From assembly GCA_017509755.1 (NCBI GenBank), contig JAFWOY010000001.1, positions 1 through 64,000 on the forward strand: a stretch of 64,000 nt of DNA, given 5' to 3'. Positions 55,289-62,940 of the stretch are shown here, in pieces. Under the pieces are notes generated by a model, which saw only the letters and a program-made list of their open reading frames with translations, did no database searches and had not been told where the DNA came from. How positions within the stretch are numbered: position 1 is the first letter of the stretch; each line of letters begins with the position of its first letter. Position numbers and translations under genes: made by a program. The DNA is from Bacteroidales bacterium. Its GTDB lineage: Bacteria; Bacteroidota; Bacteroidia; Bacteroidales; UBA932.

Positions 55289-57187
55289 TTACTCTGGATC
55301 TTCCGGATTTTTCGTGGAGAGGGTTATCTCTTGATCCCCATTTGCTGGATTGCCCGTCACATACAGCGAAGTTTCAAGAATGAGGGTAAAGGATTCGCAG
55401 GTAAAAGTGATTGTCTTCATCCCGTTTTCGCAAGTAACAATGTCCTTCCATTGTGTGTTATACGAAACCGTGAGCACGACCTTTTCCTCGTCCTGGTCAA
55501 AGGACATTCCCAACTGTTCAGAAAGCATTGACAAGCTGGTAAGGTTCAAATCATCGATATCGTCGAATTCGTCCGATGCCTTGAGGAATTTGAGGAATAT
55601 TTCCACTTGGGATACATTCGTAAGGCCAGCCAGCGAAGCATCTTCCCCACTGCCACACAATACATCGATACCGTTGCCACCGTCAATAGCGTCATCGGAA
55701 GAGTAACGGATGATATCCATTCCGTCTCCACCGCTGATATTATCCTTGCCGTCACCGCCACATAGATAGTCATTCCCCTTTCCGCCATCGAGGGTATCAT
55801 CACCGCTTCCACCTAACAGCATGTCATCCCCTCCATCACCATGCAGCACATCCGCGCCGCCAAGGCCGAAAAGCCTGTCTTGTCCCATTCCACCATAGAT
55901 GAAGTCGCTGCCATCGGTCTCCTTTTCCCGGTCAGCCAAACCCTCATTAAGCGTGGAGACGGGCATTGCTCCCAATGCAGTCGCATAATTGGAAACTGAA
56001 AATTCTCCACCGGCAATATTAAGCCAGCCGACAATGTCTTTGAACGAAGAGTCGCCAAAAAGAATATCGTCATTGCCCTGGCCGAACAGGATGTCGTCGT
56101 CAGCATCGCCGATAAGCAAGTCGGCATCGTCGTCGCTTTCGTCAGTATCCGGATTTGTCCTGCTGTTTTCTGCACCGGGCCATCGGGCAATAACCTGGGG
56201 ATTCTGGAAGATATAATCTTGAATTTCCTTCTCGGTCAGACTCTCAACGGATATACCTATCGCGTTGGCAATTAACTGTGGCATAGCGGGTATACCCGCA
56301 TCGCCAAACAGGAAATCCTTGCCAGCCATCGTCATTCTCAGACTGAAAGGATACATTTTGCCTCTAGAGATTTCCTTGCCTGTTACGCATTTCTCATAGA
56401 TTTCGTTACCATCGGTGACGGCGTAAAAGCGAACTGTCCGTCTAGAGTAAACAGTCGTCATAGCCACGTAGATGGGCCCGGGCGCGGGAATGCGGTCAAC
56501 GGTATATACGTGTACACCGTCGTTGATGACCAACTTGGAAATGCTGCTGGTAATATCGCTCGAGCCGTCGGCGTTCTTGATTGTGAATTGACAGATGGCC
56601 AGTTGGTTTTGGAGTTTCGGACTGTCAGGAAGTTCACCTTCCTCGGTTAACCTGCCATCGTAATAGCAGAGATCAAGACCGTCGGAAATGCTCTTCAGCG
56701 TACCGTTCTGCGTCAAGAGGGCATCGATATTAAAGGTTCCCCTATTAAGTCGGTCATTGTCGGCATCAATGCCAACAAGAGACGCTTCATTATATCCGTC
56801 AACACTTGCCATCGCGGCGGGATAAATGAAACGCACGTAGCTGCGTGGTTGTGGTTCGGTCAGTGTCACGGTGAAATTGGCCGTCTTACCGTCAGCGCTT
56901 ATATTCTCAGCCGTCAGTTTCAAGGTCACGGCCTTCCGCATTTCTTCTTCCGTATCCATATAAAAAACGGCCATCTGGTCACCCACGGCAAAGGTTTTCA
57001 CACCGCTGGCATCCAGTGCCTTCGTGGATGGAGCGCTGAAACTGACCTGGGTAGTCAGGGTGACAGTATGGCCATCCTGAGGTAGCGGAGTAGTGCTTAT
57101 CTCGTCATTAAGGACACTACACCCGGATGAAAGGGCTCCCACAAAGAAGAGGGCGGCAATGATCAGCGTCTTGTTTGTCTGTTTCAT
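55289..57187 (-). CDS. Fimbrillin-like lipoprotein fused to RTX calcium-binding repeats
   Basis: The 632-residue protein has a lipobox (LSSGC, Cys23). Residues about 35-290 look like a fimbrillin/Mfa-type N-terminal domain (KTFAVGDQMAVFY, YVRFIYPAAM, GKMYPFSLRM). Then follow RTX-type nonapeptides at about 355-380 (DLLIGDADDDILFGQGNDD) and 425-515 (GGMGQDRLFGLGGADVLHG and onwards), which bind Ca in beta-rolls. Between them, EIQDYIFQNPQVIAR and a loop region resemble the C-terminal arm of LapA-type proteobacterial adhesins. No type I secretion signal or transporter is visible. A tiny peptide gene lies 26 bases upstream. Confidence 0.82.
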   Translation of the reverse strand: MKQTNKTLIIAALFFVGALSSGCSVLNDEISTTPLPQDGHTVTLTTQVSFSAPSTKALDASGVKTFAVGDQMAVFYMDTEEEMRKAVTLKLTAENISADGKTANFTVTLTEPQPRSYVRFIYPAAMASVDGYNEASLVGIDADNDRLNRGTFNIDALLTQNGTLKSISDGLDLCYYDGRLTEEGELPDSPKLQNQLAICQFTIKNADGSSDITSSISKLVINDGVHVYTVDRIPAPGPIYVAMTTVYSRRTVRFYAVTDGNEIYEKCVTGKEISRGKMYPFSLRMTMAGKDFLFGDAGIPAMPQLIANAIGISVESLTEKEIQDYIFQNPQVIARWPGAENSRTNPDTDESDDDADLLIGDADDDILFGQGNDDILFGDSSFKDIVGWLNIAGGEFSVSNYATALGAMPVSTLNEGLADREKETDGSDFIYGGMGQDRLFGLGGADVLHGDGGDDMLLGGSGDDTLDGGKGNDYLCGGDGKDNISGGDGMDIIRYSSDDAIDGGNGIDVLCGSGEDASLAGLTNVSQVEIFLKFLKASDEFDDIDDLNLTSLSMLSEQLGMSFDQDEEKVVLTVSYNTQWKDIVTCENGMKTITFTCESFTLILETSLYVTGNPANGDQEITLSTKNPEDPE

Positions 57188-57213
57188 GGCTATCTTCGTT
57201 TTTTACGGGTGAC

Positions 57214-57354
57214 TTAGAATTCTTCTTCCGGTTGAAGATAATAGTCCTGCAGACCGGCGCTCCTTGTCTGACTTGCGCAAAGGAAACATTCGTTGCAGAG
57301 TTGCAGGGGTTCTGACATCGGAGTCATGTACAATTTTTTGACCTTCCTTTCCAT
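57214..57354 (-). CDS. 46-residue Cys-containing peptide upstream of the fimbrillin-RTX gene
   Basis: The short frame begins MERKVKKLYMTPMSEPLQL and ends in an acidic PEEEF. The KKLYxTPxxxxLxL start, a Cys-containing centre (CNECFLCAS) and an acidic tail resemble small Bacteroidales proteins found beside fimbrillin-type lipoproteins. It has its own well-spaced promoter immediately upstream and sits 26 bases before the lipoprotein start, so the two are probably co-transcribed. Its function is unknown; a structural subunit, signalling peptide or precursor are all possible. Confidence 0.6.
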   Translation of the reverse strand: MERKVKKLYMTPMSEPLQLCNECFLCASQTRSAGLQDYYLQPEEEF

Positions 57355-57379
57355 AAGACATATCTAGTTATTGTTGAGG

Positions 57380-57411
57380 TAAATATAGGAAAAAACCACC
57401 ATTTTCGCAAA
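57380..57411 (-). promoter_or_regulatory. Promoter of the small peptide/fimbrillin-RTX operon
   Basis: On the minus strand TTTG (57408-57411) and TATATTTA (57380-57387) are 20 bases apart, a near-perfect -33/-7 layout with one mismatch, ending 25 bases before the ATG at 57354. Confidence 0.6.
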
Positions 57412-57427
57412 TAATTCACCGGTATGG

Positions 57428-57505
57428 CCAATGGTCCTGAAAATGATCCATTGGGTGCAAAAAAGGGCCTGTTTGTAACCAATGGTCCGAAAAAAAAGCC
57501 ATTGG
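57428..57505. repeat. Tandem pair of CCAATGG/CCATTGG hairpins
   Basis: Two copies of CCAATGG-N13-CCATTGG lie at 57428-57454 and 57479-57505, 51 bases apart, with similar A-rich loops. They sit between the tRNA terminator and the promoter of the peptide gene. Their function is unknown; paired regulatory stem-loops or a recombination-site scar are possible. Confidence 0.65.
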
Positions 57506-57540
57506 CCACGGTTGCAGCGAAGAACCCGTGCAGACACAAA

Positions 57541-57565
57541 AAAGAAAGCAGCACTTCTGTGCTGC
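57541..57565 (-). terminator. Terminator of the tRNA transcript
   Basis: GCAGCAC (57548-57554) pairs with GTGCTGC (57559-57565) across a four-base loop, followed on the minus strand by a T-rich run, immediately after the tRNA. Confidence 0.85.
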
Positions 57566-57571
57566 CTTTTG

Positions 57572-57645
57572 TGGTCCCTGCAGGACTTGAACCTGCGACC
57601 CACGGATTATGAGTCCGCTGCTCTGACCGACTGAGCTAAGGGACC
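57572..57645 (-). tRNA. tRNA with CAU anticodon (probably Ile2, possibly Met)
   Basis: The minus strand folds as a full cloverleaf: acceptor GGTCCCT pairing with AGGGACC, D-arm AGCTCAGTCGG, anticodon loop around ACTCATAATC and T-arm with GGTTCAAGTCC. The anticodon is CAT. The CCCTTAGCTCAG start and the body resemble bacterial tRNA-Ile2, whose C34 is changed to lysidine by TilS, more than elongator Met, but the two cannot be separated with certainty by eye. CCA is not encoded. Confidence 0.92.
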
Positions 57646-57723
57646 AGAGTTACTGGGGCTCTGCCCCAAAACCCTGCCGCTACGGCCTGCTATTCCACAG
57701 GCTTTCGCAACGGCCTCCGCTAG

Positions 57724-57750
57724 CGGCTGATGCCGCTTGGGTATCAGCCG
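57724..57750. other. Hairpin downstream of rpsJ
   Basis: CGGCTGAT (57724-57731) pairs with ATCAGCCG (57743-57750) 20 bases after the rpsJ stop. There is no T-run on the minus side, so it may be an attenuator or 3'-end processing site rather than a strong terminator. The remaining bases to the tRNA (57646-57723) hold another short GGGGCTCTGCCCC palindrome. Confidence 0.5.
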
Positions 57751-57769
57751 ATCAGGGAGACTCTTCTAT

Positions 57770-58075
57770 TTAGACTTTGATTTCAACTTCGACACCGCTG
57801 GGGAGCTCGAGTTTCATCAGCGCGTCCACGGTTTTCGGAGTGGAGCTGTAGATGTCCAGGAGGCGGCGGAAGGAATTCAATTCAAACTGTTCACGCGCTT
57901 TCTTGTTGACGAAGGTCGAACGGTTGACCGTAAAGATCTTCTTGTCGGTCGGGAGGGGAATCGGGCCGCTGACGACAGCGCCGGTAGCCTTCACCGTCTT
58001 GACGATCTTATCGGCTGACTTGTCAACCAATGCGTGGTCGTAAGATTTGAGTTTAATTCTGATTTTCTGGCTCAT
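57770..58075 (-). CDS. rpsJ: Ribosomal protein S10
   Basis: The 101 residues ([49 protein letters not shown]) are unmistakably S10, a 30S head protein. It follows fusA on the same strand. In many Bacteroidota rpsJ leads directly into rplC and the S10 operon; here it is followed by a hairpin and a tRNA. Confidence 0.97.
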   Translation of the reverse strand: MSQKIRIKLKSYDHALVDKSADKIVKTVKATGAVVSGPIPLPTDKKIFTVNRSTFVNKKAREQFELNSFRRLLDIYSSTPKTVDALMKLELPSGVEVEIKV

Positions 58076-58096
58076 TATACTTAATTTTTTAACATT

Positions 58097-60217
58097 TTAA
58101 TCTTCATCGTCCAAATATCTGCGAGGACCGCCCTGCCTGTCGATGATCTCCTTGGCCAGGTTCGCAGGAACTTCCGCATAGTGGGAGAATTCCATCGAAC
58201 TGGTGGCCCGGCCCGAGGTCAGGGTACGCAGGACCGTCACATAGCCGAACTGCTCGGCCAACGGGACCTTTGCCTTGATGATCCGGGCATTGCCCTTGGA
58301 GTCCATGTTCACGATCTGGCCGCGGCGGCGGTTCAGGTCGCCCACCACGTCGCCCATGTAATCTTCGGGTGTCACCACCTCGAGCGACATGATCGGCTCC
58401 ATCAGCACCGGGTTGCATTTGCGGAGCGCTTTGCGGTAGGCAAGGCGGGCGCAAATCTCGAAGGAGAGCGAATCCGAATCGACCGGATGGAAGCTGCCGT
58501 CCAGCAGACGGGCCTTGAGGGCCGTCATCGGGAAACCGGCCAGCACGCCATTGGTCATCGCGGCCTTGAATCCTTTCTCGACCGACGGGATGAACTCCTT
58601 CGGAATATTACCACCCTTGACTTCGTCCACGAACTGGAGGCCGGCGACACCTTCGTCGGTCGGACCCAATTCAACTTGGATGTCAGCAAACTTGCCGCGG
58701 CCGCCCGTCTGTTTCCGGAACACCTGCCGGTGGACCACCGAACTGGTGACCGCTTCCTTGTAGTTGACTTGCGGTGCACCCTGGTTAATCTCCACGCCGA
58801 ATTCCCGGCGCAGACGGTCCACGATGATGTCCAGATGAAGCTCGCCCATCCCGCTGATGATCGTCTGGCCGGTCTCCTGGTTGGACTGCACCGTGAAGGT
58901 GGGATCCTCTTCGGAGAGTTTGCCGAGGGCAATGCCCAGCTTGTCGAGATCCTGCTGCGTCTTCGGTTCGACCGCGATGCCGATCACGGGATCGGGGAAC
59001 GAGATCGATTCGAGGACAATCGGATGGGTATCGTCACAGATGGTATCACCCGTCCGGAGCTCCTTGAATCCGGCCGCGGCGCAAATGTCGCCGGCTTCGA
59101 CAAAGTCGATGGGATTCTGCTTGTTGGAGTGCATCTGGTACAGGCGGACGACACGCTCTTTCTTGCCGGAACGGGTGTTGAGCACCTGGTTGCCGGCATT
59201 GAGGCGGCCTGAATAGGCGCGGATGAAGGCCAGCCGGCCCACAAACGGATCGGTCGCAATCTTGAACACAAGACCGCAGAACGGCTCCGTTTCGAGGGGA
59301 CGGCGCTCGACCTCCTTGTCGGTGCGCGGGTCGGTGCCATGGACGCTTCCCTTGTCGAGCGGCGAAGGGAGGTAGCGCATCACGGCGTCAAGCAGGAACT
59401 GGATGCCTTTGTTCTTGAACGAAGAACCGCAGCAGGTCGGAACGACGGCCATGTCGATCGTCGCCTTCCGCAGCGCGTCGATGATCTCCTGGTCGGAGAT
59501 GGCATCGGGATCGTCGAAGAATTTCTCCAGGATCTCGTCGTTGTACTCAGCGACGGATTCGATGAGTTTGCTCCGCCACTCCTCCACATCGGAAAGCATC
59601 TCCTCGGGAATCGGCCGCTCCTCGTAGTTGTGGAGCTCCTTGCTGTTTCCGTCGTAGTAATAGGCTTTCCGGGCAATCAGGTCCACGATGCCCTCGAAAT
59701 GTTCTTCGGCACCGATGGGGAGGCAGATCGGAATGGAGCGGGCGCCCAGTTTTTCATGGATGTCCTCAACGACGGCAAGAAAATCCGCACCGGTACGATC
59801 CATCTTGTTGACGTAGGCGATCTTGGGGACATGGTATTTGTCCGCCTGGCGCCAGACCGTCTCCGACTGGGGCTGCACGCGGCCCACGGCACAGAAAGTA
59901 GCGATCGTCCCGTCCAGGACGCGAAGCGAACGCTCGACTTCGACCGTGAAGTCCACGTGACCCGGCGTGTCGATCAGGTTGATCTGATACTGCTCGCCAT
60001 TGTAATGCCAGAAGGCCGTGGTAGCGGCCGACGTGATGGTAATCCCGCGCTCCTGCTCCTGGACCATCCAGTCCATGGTCGCAGCGCCTTCGTGCACCTC
60101 TCCGATCTTGTGGGTCTTGCCCGTATAATAGAGGATGCGTTCGGACGTCGTGGTCTTACCGGCATCAATGTGCGCCATTATGCCGATGTTACGGGTATAT
60201 GTAAGGTCTCTTGCCAT
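58097..60217 (-). CDS. fusA: Elongation factor G
   Basis: The 706-residue protein from ATG 60217 begins [20 protein letters not shown] with the GTPase P-loop [10 protein letters not shown], then DTPGHVDF and NKMDRTGAD, and has all five EF-G domains to FSHYAEVP near the end. It drives tRNA-mRNA translocation on the ribosome. Its length is normal and there is a 20-base gap to rpsG. Confidence 0.98.
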   Translation of the reverse strand: MARDLTYTRNIGIMAHIDAGKTTTSERILYYTGKTHKIGEVHEGAATMDWMVQEQERGITITSAATTAFWHYNGEQYQINLIDTPGHVDFTVEVERSLRVLDGTIATFCAVGRVQPQSETVWRQADKYHVPKIAYVNKMDRTGADFLAVVEDIHEKLGARSIPICLPIGAEEHFEGIVDLIARKAYYYDGNSKELHNYEERPIPEEMLSDVEEWRSKLIESVAEYNDEILEKFFDDPDAISDQEIIDALRKATIDMAVVPTCCGSSFKNKGIQFLLDAVMRYLPSPLDKGSVHGTDPRTDKEVERRPLETEPFCGLVFKIATDPFVGRLAFIRAYSGRLNAGNQVLNTRSGKKERVVRLYQMHSNKQNPIDFVEAGDICAAAGFKELRTGDTICDDTHPIVLESISFPDPVIGIAVEPKTQQDLDKLGIALGKLSEEDPTFTVQSNQETGQTIISGMGELHLDIIVDRLRREFGVEINQGAPQVNYKEAVTSSVVHRQVFRKQTGGRGKFADIQVELGPTDEGVAGLQFVDEVKGGNIPKEFIPSVEKGFKAAMTNGVLAGFPMTALKARLLDGSFHPVDSDSLSFEICARLAYRKALRKCNPVLMEPIMSLEVVTPEDYMGDVVGDLNRRRGQIVNMDSKGNARIIKAKVPLAEQFGYVTVLRTLTSGRATSSMEFSHYAEVPANLAKEIIDRQGGPRRYLDDED

Positions 60218-60238
60218 CAAATGCAGACGGGTAGCAGA

Positions 60239-60715
60239 TTAGAAACGGAAGTGGGCGAATGCCTTGTTGGCCTCGGCCATCCTGTGCATATCCTCTTTCC
60301 GCTTGAAGGCTGCACCTTCGTTGTTGTAGGCAGCCATGATCTCTGCAGCCAGTTTCTCCGCCATGGAGTGACCGGAGCGCTTGCGGGCGAAGACAATCAT
60401 GTTCTTCATCGAAAGGGAGACTTTTCTTTCCGGACGCACCTCCATAGGGACCTGGAAGTTGGCACCGCCCACGCGGCGGCTCTTCACCTCGACCTGCGGG
60501 GTGACGTTCTCGAGTGCCTTCTTCCAAATATCGATAGGAGCCTGTTCAGAATCTTTCATCTTCTCGCCGATGATATCGATGGCATCGTAAAAAATAGAAT
60601 ACGCGATACTCTTCTTCCCCTGCAACATAAGATTGTTCACGAAACGGGTAACCTGTACATCGTGAAACTTAGGATCAGGAAGTAGAATCCTCTTTTTAGG
60701 CTTCGATTTTCTCAT
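60239..60715 (-). CDS. rpsG: Ribosomal protein S7
   Basis: The 158 residues ([61 protein letters not shown]) match S7, which organises the 30S head. It lies between rpsL and fusA in the classic str order. Confidence 0.97.
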   Translation of the reverse strand: MRKSKPKKRILLPDPKFHDVQVTRFVNNLMLQGKKSIAYSIFYDAIDIIGEKMKDSEQAPIDIWKKALENVTPQVEVKSRRVGGANFQVPMEVRPERKVSLSMKNMIVFARKRSGHSMAEKLAAEIMAAYNNEGAAFKRKEDMHRMAEANKAFAHFRF

Positions 60716-60740
60716 TTTTGTAAGAGTTTAAAAAGGTGAA

Positions 60741-61136
60741 TTACTTCTTAGCGGCTTTCTTGGCAGCTTTCGGCCGTTTGGCGCCATAGAGGGAACGACT
60801 CTGCGTACGACCCTCGACGCCAGCGGTATCCAATGCGCCCCTAAGGATGTGGTAACGAACACCAGGGAGGTCTTTCACACGGCCGCCACGAACCAGCACG
60901 ATGCTGTGTTCCTGAAGGTTGTGACCCTCGCCCGGGATGTATGCATTGACCTCTTTCTGGTTGGTAAGACGAACACGCGCCACCTTACGCATGGCAGAGT
61001 TCGGCTTTTTCGGCGTCGTGGTGTACACACGGACACACACACCGCGCCGCTGAGGGCAAGCATCCAGCGCGCGAGATTTGCTCTTCTCGACGATAACCTC
61101 GCGTCCTTTGCGAACTAATTGTTGAATTGTTGGCAT
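60741..61136 (-). CDS. rpsL: Ribosomal protein S12
   Basis: The 131 residues carry [21 protein letters not shown] and [21 protein letters not shown], the conserved S12 loops. The lysines of PKKPNS and GGRVKDLPG, where streptomycin-resistance changes usually occur, are the standard ones. A Lys/Ala-rich tail ([13 protein letters not shown]) ends the protein. It leads the str operon. Confidence 0.97.
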   Translation of the reverse strand: MPTIQQLVRKGREVIVEKSKSRALDACPQRRGVCVRVYTTTPKKPNSAMRKVARVRLTNQKEVNAYIPGEGHNLQEHSIVLVRGGRVKDLPGVRYHILRGALDTAGVEGRTQSRSLYGAKRPKAAKKAAKK

Positions 61137-61170
61137 AAATAGTTGTAAATCTATTATTTATGTTTGCTTT

Positions 61171-61185
61171 CCCGCTTTTTGCGGG
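61171..61185 (-). promoter_or_regulatory. 5'-terminal stem-loop of the str operon leader
   Basis: CCCGC and GCGGG pair around TTTTT, a few bases downstream of the expected transcription start and about 35 bases before the rpsL ATG. Its position at the very 5' end of the mRNA suggests a stabilising or regulatory element; neither role is shown here. Confidence 0.5.
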
Positions 61186-61189
61186 GTTG

Positions 61190-61220
61190 CAAAGATAGGA
61201 CAAAAATTCCTAACTGCCAA
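61190..61220 (-). promoter_or_regulatory. str operon promoter
   Basis: TATCTTTG (61190-61197) on the minus strand fits the -7 box and TTGG (61217-61220) lies 19 bases upstream as a -33-like element. Confidence 0.65.
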
Positions 61221-61236
61221 CAAGTTTTGAACAAAA

Positions 61237-62928
61237 TTACTCCACCTCGAACGAAGTTTCGGCCCGGAGCGGCTGTCCGTCGGCCGAAAGGCCTTCGACG
61301 ACGACCCGGAAACGGCCCTTGTAGTCAGGCAACCTGCAGGGAATCTGCAAATCCTCGCCGGGCTGGACTGTCTGGAGGGGATGCCAGTAGATGGTCTGTC
61401 TATAATCGGGATAACGGCCGTCCTCCGGCATGTCGCCCAAAGTGTAAGCCATCGGATAACTCACGCCCTGCCAGTCGATGATGCGCGCACTCCCGTCGAA
61501 GGTGAACGAGGGAAGGTTGCGCTTGTAGGTCACAAAATTGGCCACCCCTTCGAAAATCCTGCTTCCGATAAAATACGTATGTGGATAGATGTTGATCGAC
61601 TCCACCAGCAACGGATCATACTGCATGATCTTTTCCTGGTCGAAGACCGGCACGCCGTCGAGCATCATCAGGGTCTTTTCCCGGGAGAAGGCCACGCCGC
61701 TGAGGTGTTCGTCGAGCAGGATCCGGATGTCCCGCTCGCCTGCCGCGTTGCGCCGGGCCCTGATCTCCGAGATGAATTCCACGAAATCTTCCGCCATCGT
61801 CGGGAAACGGGTATAGTCATCCAGGACATAGCGGATGGCCTCTTCGCCGAAAAGCCCGTTGTCGTGGACCGGCAGCCAGTCGAACAGCGTATCGGCTTCA
61901 AAGCGGCGCTCCACCTGCATGCTGACGCTGCGCGCTTTCAGGGCGTCCGACAGGCTGGTGGCGATACGCAGCGGGGCGGCGGCTTCCAGCTTCGGATTCA
62001 CGAACGGAGAAAAGAGCTCCACATGGCAGGACAGTTTCGGGTCAATGCCTTCGATCTCGCAGACACATTCCTTGTTTCCGTAAATATTACTCGTATAGAA
62101 GGTCAGGGAGCCGTCTTGTCCGACAGGCGCTGCATAGACATCGGATTTGTCGGAAGGCGAGGAAATGAAAGCGTATTTGCCGATCAGTTGCGGAATCATC
62201 GCTTCGCTGAAGCCGACGATATGGCCGCGGATTACCTCTCCTTCGTAATCCGGCGGAATCGCGCCCCGGAAACTGCGGACACCGACATGGCGGCTTTCCG
62301 CCAGGAACTGCCGGATGTCGGGATTGCCGTTCGAGGCAAAGCCGTCATCGTGGAAAACCGACACGCTGAAGGTTGCCGGACTGTCACCCTGATTGACCAG
62401 TGTCAAGACACCGTTCCCGTACGACAGTGCCATCCAGGGCGTCCGCTCCGGTCCGACCGGAGCTTTCAACGCGGCATACTCCTCCGGCGTCACTACCTCG
62501 ACCCCGTCGTTCACGCGCTCGTTGGAAAACACGTTGAAGACAGAGAGCGTCTTGCCGGCAATCCCGGCATAATCGTAATCCACCTCGTCCTTGTTCTGGG
62601 CCGTGTAGGCAATCAGCCGGTAATTGCCGGTCGGCAGCGTATTGGGCAGCATCAGGCGGCCGCCGCCACGTCCGTCCGAAAGGGCCACTTTGGAAGAGAC
62701 CACCATACCGTCAGGCGAATGCAGTTCCAGATAGGCCACACTGCTGACCGGAGAAAGCGTACCCCGGGCCGCATCCACGCAGAAAGCCGAATACCACACG
62801 GCATCACCCGCCACATAGACATCTTTGTCGGTGGAAATATACGTCCGCTCCACAACCCGCTCCTGCGCGAAAAGAGGCAGGCAGGCTAGCAGAACACAGG
62901 CAAGCAAAGCAAGATAGCTGTTTTTCAT
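61237..62928 (-). CDS. Secreted MG2-like protein with reduced TonB-plug-like region
   Basis: From ATG 62928 the protein has 563 residues. A signal peptide ends near PLFAQ. The mature N-terminus (YISTDKDVYVAGDAVWYSAF) is a macroglobulin MG2-like domain common in Bacteroidota surface proteins. A later segment (about 410-490; TLMMLDGVPVFDQEKIMQYDPLLVESINIY) resembles the plug domain of TonB receptors, but no barrel follows. The C-terminus is a further beta domain (FRVVVEGLSADGQPL). It lies 12 bases after the DUF4249 gene and probably works with it at the outer membrane. Confidence 0.8.
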   Translation of the reverse strand: MKNSYLALLACVLLACLPLFAQERVVERTYISTDKDVYVAGDAVWYSAFCVDAARGTLSPVSSVAYLELHSPDGMVVSSKVALSDGRGGGRLMLPNTLPTGNYRLIAYTAQNKDEVDYDYAGIAGKTLSVFNVFSNERVNDGVEVVTPEEYAALKAPVGPERTPWMALSYGNGVLTLVNQGDSPATFSVSVFHDDGFASNGNPDIRQFLAESRHVGVRSFRGAIPPDYEGEVIRGHIVGFSEAMIPQLIGKYAFISSPSDKSDVYAAPVGQDGSLTFYTSNIYGNKECVCEIEGIDPKLSCHVELFSPFVNPKLEAAAPLRIATSLSDALKARSVSMQVERRFEADTLFDWLPVHDNGLFGEEAIRYVLDDYTRFPTMAEDFVEFISEIRARRNAAGERDIRILLDEHLSGVAFSREKTLMMLDGVPVFDQEKIMQYDPLLVESINIYPHTYFIGSRIFEGVANFVTYKRNLPSFTFDGSARIIDWQGVSYPMAYTLGDMPEDGRYPDYRQTIYWHPLQTVQPGEDLQIPCRLPDYKGRFRVVVEGLSADGQPLRAETSFEVE

Positions 62929-62940
62929 AAGACGTGTCAA

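Noticed and set aside
55289-57187. Secreted RTX cytotoxin
   Set aside because: There is a lipobox, a fimbrillin-type N-terminus and no acyltransferase, type I transporter or secretion signal; an adhesin-like lipoprotein fits better.
57424-57612. A 62-residue plus-strand frame over the hairpin repeats and tRNA
   Set aside because: Its C-terminal part is the antisense of the tRNA, a common spurious open frame, and its first part is repeat sequence.
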